This document shows, one piece after another, positions 1 through 12,200 of a DNA stretch of 64,000 bases. The notes below the pieces were generated by a model, which ran no database searches, was not told the origin of the DNA, and was given only the letters and a program-made list of their open reading frames with translations. Within the stretch, counting starts at the first letter, position 1. Each line of letters begins with the position of its first letter. Position numbers and translations under genes: made by a program. The stretch is from Lineus longissimus (lineage: Eukaryota > Nemertea > Pilidiophora > Heteronemertea > Lineidae), in the NCBI RefSeq assembly GCF_910592395.1, contig NC_088322.1, positions 2,418,001 through 2,482,000 of the forward strand. The letters are read 5' to 3'.

Positions 1-1254
1 GCAATACAACCGTTTTAGCTCAGCAGCAAACTCGGAGGCGGACTCTCCTGCTTTTTGGGAGCGACACGAAAATTTGGCTCCATATGATTTTGCTGTTTCA
101 ATCCGCCTAAAGCGGTGATTTAGCTCTCTAATCAAAGCCCTATAATCACCCCTGACTGATTTGTCCAGCTGGCCGTAAACAAATTCAGCCGCGGCGCCCT
201 GGAGCTTAGGGAGGAGGTGGTCCAGCTTCTCCTCAACGGTCCAGCCACATCGGCTGGCCACATCTGAAAATCGGTTATAGTATGCCTCCCAAGATTCCTT
301 GGTGGTGTCTCTGAATGGCGGTAGCTTAGGACCCCTTGACAACTGATGACGGGGCCTTGGGGCTTCATCCTCAGTGTCGCTGTCACACCAGCGATCTAAT
401 GAGTTTTTCCTAGGCCGCTCAGAGCTTGAACTGGAAAGACTAGCCTTTCTAGGCCGTCGCACAGCCTTACTGGACCTGGGGACATGGGGAGTTTGCTGTG
501 GCTCTTTATTCATACTAGCGCCATCCCCAATTGGTGCCTGAGGCGAGGACACATGGCCCTGGCTTGGGCTGGCTGAATGACTCACCAGCACGGTTGGCTG
601 TACGGGCGGCTGCGGGGTCCATGAGGCATAGCCATAGCCATTACTAGTACTCATCAAAGGGTACTGCTGCGGGCCTAACGACATTTGGGGATTACCCATC
701 CCAAACATTTGGCCATAACTCGTCCCCACCATCTGGGATTGGCCATGAGTGGCATAACTACTGGGGTGTGGGATTTGTCCTGCCGTCCAGGGTGGCATAC
801 GCTCGCCCCTGGATGTGTTCAATGCTGGCATCGGCATTGATACGGGATTCAGTAAGGCAGGCCCAGCCACGGACATCATTGTTGATCCGGCCACAGCCCC
901 AGCCATGGTTCGAGTGGTGCTCATCACCACACTTGTACCACTCGTCATCATTACTACACTCGTGGTAGTAGGAGTCGTCACCCGGGACGGCATCATAGAG
1001 GGCCCAGCTCCCTGTGCTGGGGGAGCACTAGAACTCGAGATAGGGAGATTACTGGCTCCCTGATCAGGCCTACCTGCACTACTATCTTCCGCCAACATTA
1101 TGCGTTGGTATACCTCGTCAATGTATTCGTCTGGTATCTCTGTTTCAGCCTCAGTGAAGTATTCATCAGATTCAGATTGAATCTCTCGCGGTAGCAATCG
1201 GATCGGGGTGAAATTCTTCCGTTTGGCTCTCAATCCCACTGATTTCCTGGGCAT
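1..1254 (-). CDS. Ty3/gypsy-type Gag polyprotein, 5' part (runs off window)
   Basis: An uninterrupted minus-strand frame of 418 codons runs from an ATG at 1254-1252 to the first base of the window, so the 3' end is missing. The N-terminal third is acidic, with runs of Glu and Asp around residues 25-50. The middle is low-complexity and rich in Ser, Thr, Met, Pro, Gly and Gln. A basic Ser-rich patch (RRPRKASLSSSSSERPRK) follows, then a segment with the layout of metavirid Gag capsids: LPPFRDTTKESWEAYYNRF, then CGWTVEEKLDHLLPKLQGAA, then a stretch ending ESASEFAAELKRLYC. Gag packages element RNA into cytoplasmic particles. Zinc knuckle and pol would lie to the left, outside the window. The start is supported by a primer-binding site and an LTR end just upstream. 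No stop or frameshift is seen, so this part may be recent. The fold assignment is by motif recognition only. Confidence 0.82.
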   Translation of the reverse strand, partial: MPRKSVGLRAKRKNFTPIRLLPREIQSESDEYFTEAETEIPDEYIDEVYQRIMLAEDSSAGRPDQGASNLPISSSSAPPAQGAGPSMMPSRVTTPTTTSVVMMTSGTSVVMSTTRTMAGAVAGSTMMSVAGPALLNPVSMPMPALNTSRGERMPPWTAGQIPHPSSYATHGQSQMVGTSYGQMFGMGNPQMSLGPQQYPLMSTSNGYGYASWTPQPPVQPTVLVSHSASPSQGHVSSPQAPIGDGASMNKEPQQTPHVPRSSKAVRRPRKASLSSSSSERPRKNSLDRWCDSDTEDEAPRPRHQLSRGPKLPPFRDTTKESWEAYYNRFSDVASRCGWTVEEKLDHLLPKLQGAAAEFVYGQLDKSVRGDYRALIRELNHRFRRIETAKSYGAKFSCRSQKAGESASEFAAELKRLYC

Positions 1255-1313
1255 CGTGGTATCACTGGCATCAAGGGGAGGTTCGCATCACTGGACCCAG
1301 AAAGTATATCTGG

Positions 1314-1331
1314 ATCCCACCGCTGTCACCA
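1314..1331 (-). promoter_or_regulatory. Primer-binding site, tRNA-Leu type
   Basis: On the minus strand the sequence TGGTGACAGCGGTGGGAT begins four bases after the LTR end. It resembles the complement of the 3' end of a metazoan tRNA-Leu (CCA plus a CCCACCGCTG-type acceptor/T arm). This would prime minus-strand DNA synthesis of the gypsy element. Confidence 0.6.
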
Positions 1332-1335
1332 AAAA

Positions 1336-2716
1336 TGTCACAACCTCGGGGCTAAAAGTGCCAGTGGTGACCTCCAGGTCAGAGCCTCTGGCCAAACTTA
1401 CTGATCCTCCTTGTCATAAATTATCTCGGCCAAAATGACGCCCCCTGATATACACTGACATCAGGCGGGTAATCCAATTAAATAAAGTCCAGGCCAACAG
1501 TTAAACTATACGGCATCTATTCTCAATAATCACCCCACCCACACCCGGTTACAACATTAATATATACAGGTACATCACAATAGTCAACACAATCGCACAT
1601 AAATGGTCCCTCATAAAACATCAGGGAGACAGACCACTCATCCGTGGCATACAATAACTTCAGATATACGTCGTCAGGGCAACAGTTAGCAACTGTTGCA
1701 AATCAAGGCAGAATGGCAAGGGGTTAATCCTCAGGAGACCGGCATGGAAAAGTATTCAAAAAAAACCTCTTGGAATAAAACTATTCCAAGAAGAATCAAC
1801 CGACACCTCGATTCCAGGTGTATACAAGTTTTGCCCCAGCAAAACAGAAAGATTCCCGCAATTGAAGTTACCCGATACAAGAGATTCTGGGCCCGTTTAC
1901 CAGTCCAACCTGGTGAGCTCGCCAGAAGCAAAAAAACTGGTTCAAAGAAAATTACGCGAGCTCAACACGCATATCGGGAGGTCTAGCGATTTCGAAATGG
2001 TCTGCAGTGACCGCAAGGCCCCAGTGATCCACCAGCAGCACGAGGGGTATGCAGAAAAAAAAAAGAATTTATATAAGTCAGAGACTTGAGCAAGTCACTG
2101 GCCTCTCCACAGACAGAGGAATAAAAAGGGTACCCTCAACTCCTGAAGAAAGGAGGAGATAAAAAAAACGTACCAATGCTCGACTCTTAGCAAGAGGAGA
2201 AAATCGTCTGCGTCTAATCGCTACTGAGCCGGTCTGCTCGGAAACCCACGCTATCCCATTAAATACCCGAAGTCCACGTGACCACATGATAATTCAACTG
2301 ACATTCCGATCCACAATGCACTGCGCACACAAAGACACCCCCAATTAAAATATGAAAAGATCACCAAGCAACCCGATACAAAAGCCTTCGTTTCCTGGCA
2401 GAGATCGCACTGAATATAACTTAAAACACCGTAGTTCGAGGCACATGCTAAGGAGTGATTAAATAAGCTTACGATTAATCGAGATAAATTCCAAATTTGC
2501 AAGTTAACAGAAGTTTTCGTTAGAGAGGTAACAATGAAATTTTGACTTTTAGCGGTGCTGTAGGAAAGGGATCATTCGGCATTCCTCAGCCACTCACGTG
2601 ATAGGAAGAACCAATAAAAATACGAGAAAATTGTAAACAGTGATGGCCGCCGTCCAGGTCACATGACCGATAAAATGGCGACGCATCCAGGAAATTGATA
2701 GAAAGAGTTGTTGACA
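1336..2716 (-). mobile_element. Probable 5' LTR of the Ty3/gypsy element (far edge uncertain)
   Basis: The inner LTR end is clear: reading plus, TGTCACAACC starts at 1336, next to the primer site. The outer end is uncertain because the partner LTR is outside the window. The best TG..CA-type candidate is a gttgttgaca at 2707-2716, which gives about 1.38 kb. A nearer candidate ends at 2301. A minus-strand TATA-like TTATATAA lies near 2068-2075, preceded by purine-rich sequence. The small ORFs within 1.7-2.5 kb show no recognisable protein and are taken as chance. Confidence 0.4.
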
Positions 2717-2863
2717 ATTTGTCCGAAAATAAACGAAATAAACCGTTGTGCCTGGAACTAGGTTTACATAAAAGGTTACGAAAATGAGAAGGTAATTTTG
2801 GTGACCGTTTCAATTATCATAATCCCCTGAGAACTCTTGATTGATCAACAACGAGGCCAGCAA

Positions 2864-3244
2864 TTAAGTATTAGGTTGGTTAACCAGTGAAATGTTCACT
2901 CCAAAAACGACATGGGAAGAGGAGGGGCTAACCTGCATAGTTTTATCCTTTTCCTCTGCCATGAATGAGTTGACGATATCTTCTGACAACCCTTGACTTG
3001 ATTTCACATCTCTGCTCATTTCGTCATCGGCACAGCCATATCCCTCCGTAAACGAGGATGATGTATCCGCATCATTTTCCATGATGATTGAACTGGTACC
3101 ATTTCCTATCAACTCTGTGATATGGCCACCTTCATTTTGTGGTTGGTGCGCCTCCTCTGAAAAGTTAAGACTGCTTGGTTCCATGTGATTGCCTGGATGA
3201 GTTGACGGGGTAGATGTGACAACTGGCATGACTTGATGATCATC
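2864..3244 (-). CDS. Last coding exon seen of the SET gene
   Basis: The acceptor CACTTTAACAG is followed by a phase 0 frame of 126 codons to a TAA at 2864. It is Ser/Glu/Asp-rich (SLNFSEEAHQPQNEGG, SSIIMENDADTSSSF). A possible internal donor (ATGCAG/GTTAGC at 2933) could splice onward instead, so the true C terminus is uncertain. No minus-strand AATAAA was found close downstream. Confidence 0.5.
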   Translation of the reverse strand, partial: DDHQVMPVVTSTPSTHPGNHMEPSSLNFSEEAHQPQNEGGHITELIGNGTSSIIMENDADTSSSFTEGYGCADDEMSRDVKSSQGLSEDIVNSFMAEEKDKTMQVSPSSSHVVFGVNISLVNQPNT

Positions 3245-6200
3245 CTGTTAAAGTGAAGATGGAAAAGCATGATTTGATGCTAATCCTGGTCAAAATGACA
3301 AGAGTTATGGTAATGGAACTTGGGTCACTTGCCTCCTTTTGTAACACCTTGCTTTCTTTTCCGAAGCTAGTGTTGACAGAAGTTGGGGACAGTGATCTGA
3401 ACGTACTGAGGGAGTTGTTGGACCCAAGGGCCATTGTTTGTGGTTTGCTTTATCGTACACTTATAGAAAGGTTCCTATTTTGGATACTCACCTCAAAATC
3501 AAATAGGCTATCTGGGCTAAGAGGAAGAACCAGACTCTCAGGGGTGAGGGGAAGCAGCATGGAATGCAGGAGGGCGTTATCTGGAAGAAATATTTGCAAA
3601 AGCATATTTAGTTTGTTCGCAAAAGCATAGTGGTGTTCTCAATCGTTTTTACCCCCGCCCATGACATTCACTATGAATTCCTTATGAAGATCTGTGATTA
3701 CTTTGCAGCAGTTCAGCAAAATTTCCCAAGAATACCTGTCGAAGGGCTACTGACTATTCATGCAACCTATGAAAGTCATCAGTACCTAGCAATAAAGTCA
3801 CCATAACGACTCTGGTTGGAAATGCATTAGATAAGAAGTGTTAGGCAAGACAATAACTGTACCTTTGGTATCTTCGCCTTCGGTTTCCTTGTCTCCTCTG
3901 CACATTCCATTTTGGCCAACCCCAGATTTCGTGTTTCCAGGTATTCCTGATCGTTCATCTCCTGCTATTGTTGTTCCTTGGTCTACTTCTTCATTATGAT
4001 CTACGTCCAGGTTTTGACCTCTTCCAAAACTTTCGTTTCCTGTTGCACTCATCCCATCAGCCAGCAATGAATCATCACTGATTATAACCACATCTTTCTC
4101 ATCAAGAGATGTTTCACTGAATAAAAAAACACCTTCCTCGTCAAGAGATGTTTCAATGTCATCATCTTTGATAATCATCGTGTCCGAGGCTTCGTCTTCC
4201 CCAATACCATACTCTCCAGTCTCCTCGCTTTCTCCCGCAGGGCAGACATTGCTTTGTTCCTCAACCACTTCCCCTGTCCGATGTAGCTCATCCTTCTCAT
4301 CATCAGACGTGGCATATTCGATATATTTTTCCATGTCAGCATCACTTTCACAACTGTAGTGATATTCCATGACCTCATTTGCATGAATTACATTACCACT
4401 GACTTCGTCGTTTACATCTCCATAATAATGAGTTACCTCCCTGGCATCTGCATCGCTGTCTTCAACCAACTCCTCAACCGGCTGTAACTCATCACTGCAA
4501 ATTATTCCGTCCGACTTTTTGCCTTCTTTAGCTTCAGGCCTTTTTTCATCTCTGTACTTATCAGCCTCATGTAGCCCATCTCCTTGGTTTTTGTGAACAA
4601 ACGGGGATACTTGGCTCTGTACCGTGGGAGGCATACTTTGGGTTTCTCCCAATGGAACCGTGCCTTGTGCTGAGCTGGCTCCAATATAGGTATTTTTCCT
4701 TTCGATAGCATTACTGGTCTGTTTGGGTGGTGGTCTGACCTTTTTACCTGTAATGAATTTTCATGTGTTTATGAATACCAGGGAACGACCGATACTGCAT
4801 GTAATCGCAACGATGCTGCTGAGAGATGATATTGATGAGGTGAGGTAAGAGTGATATTTCAATTCGATGGTCTATCGTGTATATGCTTTAACGCGCATGA
4901 AGACTGATATGAGAATAGTCGAAAATGTAATTGGGGTTAAATTCATTCCCTCGAATTTCAAAGCTAATATCATCAACTACATAGGTGTTCATTATTTCTC
5001 CGTTTAGAAAAAAAGAGGTTGTTTATCTTTCGGTATCACTTGTTTATGCCGAATTATGATCGAAGAATTCATTTGTCTAAAACAGTGGTTTCCATATTCA
5101 CGGCAAAGTGATTAGAATAAACAAAGAGTGAACCGCAATGTATATTTCTTAGGTTGCGCAACTTCTGTACACCCTGATGCCAGAGAATGCTGAGGAGTGT
5201 GGATCCGAGCAATCGGGACCTCATTCTATGATGACATACTTTCTCTTTTCTTAAAACTTTTGGAAATGTGTAGGAAGCAGTCCACTGTTTAGCATAGGCT
5301 GGGTTGCAGTTCTTCCGTCAATTGAATGTGAGTGTGTGATTGATTGAAAGGGCTGATTATATCATTAAGTAAGATGATTTATCAAACAAGTCAATGACAT
5401 TTAGCAAAATATTGCTCTACTCACGTTTCCTAGCTTGCACAACAGCTGGTGTGCGAAACGCCACGGGGACCTGAGTAGTTTCACTGTGACCTGTAGGCAT
5501 TGTAACAAACGGGGTTACTTGGCTCTGTGCCGTGGGAGGCATACTTTGGGATTCTTGCAATTGAGCCATGCCTTGTGCTGAGCTGGCTCCGATATGGGTC
5601 TTTTGCCTTTCGATAGCCATACTGGTCTGGTTGGGTGGTGGTCTGACCTTTTTACCTGTAATGAATTTGCATGTTTTTATGAATACAATGAAACGACTGC
5701 AACTGCATGCTATCACAACGATGTTGCTGATCGAGGTGATAATGACAGGACGAGGTGAGAATGATATGATTATTTGTTATTAATTACTTATACATGAAAG
5801 CTTACATGAAAATAGTCATCAATAAAATCGGGATTTAATTCATGCTTTCGAACTACAAAGTAAATTCAACACTCTGACGCCAGGGAATGCTGAGTAGTAA
5901 GGACTCGAACCATGGGATGCTGAGTAGTGTGGACTCGAACCATAGGATGCTAAGTAGTGTTGGAGCCGAACCATAGGATACTGAGTAAAGTTGACCCCAG
6001 GGAATGCTGAGTAGTGTAGACTCGAACCATGGGATGCTAAGTTGTGTGGACCCGAACCATAGGATACTGAGTAAAGTGGACCCCAGGGAATGCTGAGTAG
6101 TGTAGACTCGAACCATGGGATGCTAAGTAGTGTTTGACCCGAACCGTAGGATGCTTAGTAGAGTGGACCCGAGCAAAGGGATGCTGAGCAGTGCAGACCC

Positions 6201-9200
6201 GAGCAATGAAGACCTCATTCTCTAGGTACCTCTTTTGTTTTAATTAAAGCTTTAAAGAATGTGACTCTGAACAACAGGTTGTTGATCGACGACTTCATTC
6301 GTCTAAAATAGTGATTTCTATATTTGCTGCAAAGCGATAAGGATAAACATGGTCGAACCACTATTTGAATTTCTTAGGTTGCGCAAGATCTATACACTCT
6401 GATGCCAGGGGATGCTGAGTTGAGTGGACCCAAGCATTCTGGTGACCCACTTTCTCTTTTCTTCAAACTTTTGGAAATGTGCGGGAAGCAGTTAAACAAG
6501 TCAATGACGATTAGCAAAGGATTGCTTTACTCACGTTTCTTAGCTTGCACAACAGCTGGTGTGTGAGACGCCACGGGGACCTGAGTAGTTTCACTGTGAC
6601 CCGTGTGCATTGTAACAAATGGGGTAACTTGGCTCTGTGCCAGGGAACGCATGCTTTGGGGTTCTTGCAATGGAACCGTGCCTTGTGCTGAGCTGGCTTC
6701 GATATTGGTCTTTTGCCTTTCGATAGCCATACAGTGCTGGCTGAGCGGTTGTCTGACTTTTTTACCTGTAATAAATATACATCTACTTATGACAACCAGG
6801 AAACGACCGATACTGTATGTTACCACAACGAAGTGGTTGATAGAGGTGATGTTCTATTGACAAGGTAAGGTGAGAGTAATATTGTCTTTGCATCATCGTT
6901 CATGAGGACTGACAAGAAAAAGGTCATGACCGTAATCGGGGTTGAATTCATTCCCTCGCATTTTGCAGCAAATTATACCAAACAAGTAGCTCATTATTTC
7001 TCCATTTAGACAACAAGAGGTTGTTGATCAACGACTTGTCTTGTATTTGTCTAAAACATCTATACGCTCGATGATGTAATTTTACAGCCAGGGGATGCTG
7101 AGTAGAGTGGACCCGAGCAATTAAAACATCATTCACTGGTGACCCACTTTCTCTTTTTTCTTCAAACTTTTGGAAATGTGTAGGAAGCAGTCCACTGTTT
7201 TGCATAGGCTGGGTGGCAGTTCTTCCGTCAATTGGATGTGATTGTGTAATTGATTGAAAGTGCTGATTATATCATTAAGTAAGATGATTTATCAAACAAG
7301 TCAATGACATTTAGCAAAATATTGCTCTACTCACGTTTCCTAGCTTGCACAACAGCTGGTGTGTAAGACGCAACGGGGACCTGAGTAGTTTCACTGTGAC
7401 CTGTAGGCATTGTAACGAACGGGGTTACTTGGCTCTGTGCCGTGGGAGGCATACTTTGGGATTCTTGCAATTGAGCCATGCCTTGTGCTGAGCTGGCTCC
7501 GATATGGGTCTTTTGCCTTTCGATAGCCATACTGGTCTGGTTGGGTGGTGGTCTGACCTTTTTACCTGTAATGAATTTGCATGTTTTTATGAATACAATA
7601 AAACGACTGCAACTGCATGTTATCACAACGATGTTGCTGATCGAGGTGATATTGACAGGGTGAGGTGAGAATGATATGATTCTTTGTTATTAATTACTTA
7701 TACATGAATGCTTACATGAAAATAGTCATCAATAAAATCGTGATTAAATTCATGCTTTCGAACTACAAAGTAAATTCAACACTCTGACGCCAGGAAATGC
7801 TGAGTAGTAAGGACTCGAACCATGGGATGCTGAGTAGTGTGGACTCGAACCATAGGATGTTGAGTAGAGTGGACCCGAGCAAAGGGATGCTGAGCAGTCA
7901 GTGCGGACCCGAGCACTGAAGACCTCATTCTTTAGGTACCTCTTTTATTTTACTTAAAGCTTTAAAGAATGTGACTCTGTGTTTGTTCTGCTTTGAGCCG
8001 AACTGGATCTATAAATGTTTCCTTTACGTTTTATACTTAGACTGCAAGCCGGAAGGACCGACAACATGAGACTGCCATTATTCGCAAGCCGGAAGGACCG
8101 ACAACATGAGACTGCCATTAATCAACTCATCACTGAGATCACTCAAATGCGACGTGACGACACAAAAAAATCAAGACCACTGCTACTTACATTTTTTGGG
8201 CTGTATGGCTGTTGAACTCTCCATAGCCATGGTGACCTTTGAATTGCGAACCTGATCATTTGTCGTTTCAGATGGATCCTTCTTTTTCTTGCAGACTGGG
8301 GTAACGTGTCGCTGCGACTGAGCAGGGCCACTGGGGGTTTCTGGCAATGGAGCCCTGCCATGGTCTGAGCTTGATCTTCTCTGCCTCTTTGAAGCCCTAT
8401 AGTCATGCGTTGGTGGTGGCTTCACTTCACTACCTAAAATAAAATGCACATAAACATTAAGCATTAAGCATTACTTTTCATTCTCTGACCGCTGCACTTC
8501 AGTGCTGTTCCCTGAACAAGAAATATATGTTAATATGCAGTTTTGTGCATGCAGTAGGAAGCCTTTGTTACCATTTTAGGAGACCAGGTCTGAGTTACCC
8601 ATTGGTCAGAGTTGTTTTCTCATAGATGTCCTCCACTGATAGAGGGGTACTCACAGTGGTCTTACGCAGCACACCAGGGGCAAGGAGTGGCCTTCAGTAG
8701 CACACCAGCATATCTAAATTTGCAACATTTTTTTTTCAAGTCTGGAAAGACAGCTTACTTTTCTTTGGTTGCACCTCTACTGCACTTTTCGGCACCATGG
8801 GGACCAGGGTAGTCTGAGAATTATAGTCATGCGTCCTGGAAGTCTTCGGTACACGTTCCTTTTTCTTTAAGACTTGGCAATGTCCATGTGCGAGAGCAGA
8901 TGAAAATGAACTCTCTGGTACTTTAATGAGTTGTTGTTTTTACTCCAACTTGGAGGCTACTTGGTCGCTTGTCGACTTCATCAGGGCTGGCCTGTAGTCG
9001 ATTTCGGTCATCGCTTGATTTTCGGACGCCGTTTTGTCCTGGGTTGTTGTTGCTTCTATTTTCCTACCTAAAATTTAATTAGATGCATCAAGCATTAAGC
9101 ATTATGTTCTTTACTTACAAACTATTTCTCCTGGTCTAAAAAATGATAATCGGTGACAAGTGGGAATATTGACTACTGATTAGTTGATTAATGGAACGCT

Positions 9201-12200
9201 AAAAAAAAGAGCATATTAAGGAAAATCTTTCAAATTGAATATGTTAGACAACAATGCTGACTATTAGCAAAATTAAACTGCTACTTACCTTTCTGAGTCT
9301 GCACAACTGCCGATCCCTCTGATGACATGGGGACCGTAGCCTCTGCGAACTTCGATATAGTTTCCCTTTTCTTGAGAATCAAAGGAACGCGTATTTGTGC
9401 CTGGTCATACAAACTGGGCGATTCAGGCAATTGAGCCACGCCTTGGGCTGAACTGGATCTAACATCGGTCTGCTGTTCTTTTAAAGTTGCATTATTCTTG
9501 GATGGTGGTACTTTGACATTCGTTCCTAAAATAAAGTTGTAGTAATATTGTTAGCCTAAGATTGTAGGTGACTAGATCTAGGAGGAATGCATTAGGCACA
9601 TATACAACTTGATACACTGATCGAACTCGACTCCTCAGCGGTGACCTCCAATGTCTAACAGACTGGGAGCCCAGTTTAGTTCGTTTACATTATTTACCAC
9701 ACAATGTTTTCATTTATCAGCAAAAAGTCCTCAGCGGTGACCTCTAATGTCTAACAGACTGGGAGCCCAGTTTAGTTCGTTTACAATATTTACCACACAA
9801 TGTTTTCATTTATCAGCAAAAAGTCATTACTAATAGATTTTGCATTCCTGGGCTTCAGAGACGGTACGCTCACCAGCCCCCCGGTCAGGCTTGGGGTGTG
9901 GTCGTGTGTGTTCTTGGGTTAGTGGTGTGCCAGGCAAAAAAAGGCCAATCGGAAATAATTGATTGCTTCAATGATTTGAACATGGACTGGGCGACAGTAC
10001 ATCTGTCAATTGGATGTGATTGTGTAATTCATTGAAAGGACTGATGATATCAGTCGGTGAGATGACTTACAAAAACAAGTCAATGGCGATTAGCAAATGA
10101 TTGCTCTACTCACGTTTCGTTACGGGGACCTGAGTAATTTCACTTTGATCCCTGTGCATTGTAACAAACGGGGTAACTTGGCTCTGCGCTGAAGGCATTC
10201 TTTGGTTTTCTCCCAATGGAGCCGTGCCTTGTGCTGAGCTGGCTCCGATATAGGTATTTTGCCTTTCGATAGCCATACTGGTCTGGTTGGGTGGTGGTCT
10301 GATTTTCTTACCTGTAATGAATAAACATGTGCTTACATGGCTTGTGAATACCAGGAAACGACCAATACTGCATGTAATCACAACGATGTTGCTGATTAAG
10401 GTGATATTGACAAGGTGAGGCGAGAGTGATAATTCTGTGATTGTCTATGCTTTAACGTACATAAAAACTCATACGAAAACAGTCATTAACGTAATCGGGA
10501 TCGAATTCATATCTTCGATTTTTTAAGTAAATTTTAACCAACTAAGTGAAGTGCTCATTATTTCTCCGTTTAGACAACAAGAGGTTGTTGATGTAGGATT
10601 TAATTTGTCTGACACAGTAATTTCCATATGTGCTGCATAGTGATAAGGAAAAACAAGTAGTGAGCCGCTATTCATATTTCTTAGGCTGGTCAATTAACTT
10701 CTATATACTCTTATGCCAGGGGATGCTGAGTAGTGTGGACCCGAGCAATTGGGACCTCATTCTCTGGTGACCCACTTTCATTTTTTTCAAAGTGTAGGAA
10801 GCAGTTAACTGTTTCGCATGGGCTGGGTGGCAGTACATCTGTCAATTTGATGTGATTGTGTTATTGATTGAAAGGGCTGGTGATATCAGTTAGTAAGATG
10901 ATTTATCAAAACAAGTCAATGACATTTAGCACAATATTGCTCTACTCACGTTTCTTAATTTGCACAACAGCTGGTGTGTGAAGCGCCACGGGGACCTGAG
11001 TAGTTTCACTGTGACCTGTAGGCATTGTAACAAACGGGGTAACTTGGCTCTGTGCCGTGGGAGGCATACTTTGGGTTACTCCCAATGGAACCGTGCCCTG
11101 TGCTGAGCTGGCTCCGATAGCTGTCCTTTGCCTTTCGATAGCCATAATGTTCCGGTTGGTTTGTGGCCTGACCTTTTTACCTGTAATGAATTTACATGTG
11201 CCTATGAATACCAGGAAACGACCGAAACTGCATGTAGATCACAATACGATGTTGCTGTTAGAGGTGACATTAACAAGGTGAGGTAAGAATGATATTTCTG
11301 TGATTGGCTATGCTTTGGCGTACACGAAAACTCACATGAAATAAGTCATTAACGAAATCAAGGTTGAATTCATTCCTTCGAATTTCAAAGCACTCTGAAG
11401 ACAGGGTATGCAGAGTAGTGTGGACTCAATCAATTATAAGACCGCATTATCATCTGCTTTGAGCTGAACTGGATCTATGAACGTTTCCTTTACGTTAAAC
11501 ACTTAGGCTGCAAACCAGAAATATTGGATCGACACGCACAACATGATACTGCCATTAATCAACTCATACTGAGGTGAAATGTAATTTGTATATGTAAAAT
11601 GATTGTTAAATGCCACTCTGCATAAAGCATCGAGATCACTCAAATGCGACGTGAAGACACAAAATACCAACTTATTATGCTCATCCCCAGAGAGTCAGAT
11701 TGGTTATCAACACATTCAGTACTTACATATTTTTGGCTGCATGGCTGTTGTACTCTCTACAGCAATTGTGACCTTTGAAGTGCGGACCTGATCATTCGTT
11801 GTTTCTGATGGCTCCTTCTTGTTCTTGCAGACTGGGGTAACGTGTCTCTGCACCTGAGCAGGGCAATTGTGGGTTTCTGGCAATGAAGCCCCGTCATGGC
11901 CTGAGCTTGATCTTCTCTGCCTCTTCGAAGCCCTATATTCATGCGTTGGTCGTGGTTTCATTTTACTACCTAAAATGAAATGCACATAAACATTAAGCAT
12001 TACTTTCATTCTCTGACCGTTTAAACTCAGTGCTGTACCAAGAAAAAGAAATATATGATAATTTGCAGTTTCGTGTATATTGGAGGACGCCTTGTGCAAC
12101 CAATTATTAAATGAGACCAGGGCTGAGTTGCCCATTGGTCATTTTCTCATAGATGTCCTCCACTGATCGATGTCTTCCACTGATAGCGGGACACTCACAG

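Larger units (their letters stand above)
7975..9130. repeat. Intragenic segmental duplication, partner at 11445-12700
   Basis: Both segments start at a tgctttgagc..gaactggatc word and contain a C exon and a D exon with matching introns. The left segment also contains a tandem ~40-bp duplication (8046-8122, containing ggaaggaccgacaacatgag) that is absent from the right one. Confidence 0.75.

Noticed and set aside
768-1063. Plus-strand ORFs opposite the gag frame
   Set aside because: Shadow frames of the long minus-strand Gag ORF.
3253-3630. Plus-strand ORF of 125 aa
   Set aside because: It lies antisense to spliced minus-strand exons and introns, with no splice or motif support.
5853-6116. 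Repetitive ORF with SIPWFESTLL units
   Set aside because: It is the translation of the intronic 30-bp minisatellite; stops and frame changes follow the repeat.
6948-7205. Minus ORF of 85 aa between A exons
   Set aside because: Intronic; lacks the repeat-module landmarks and splice sites.
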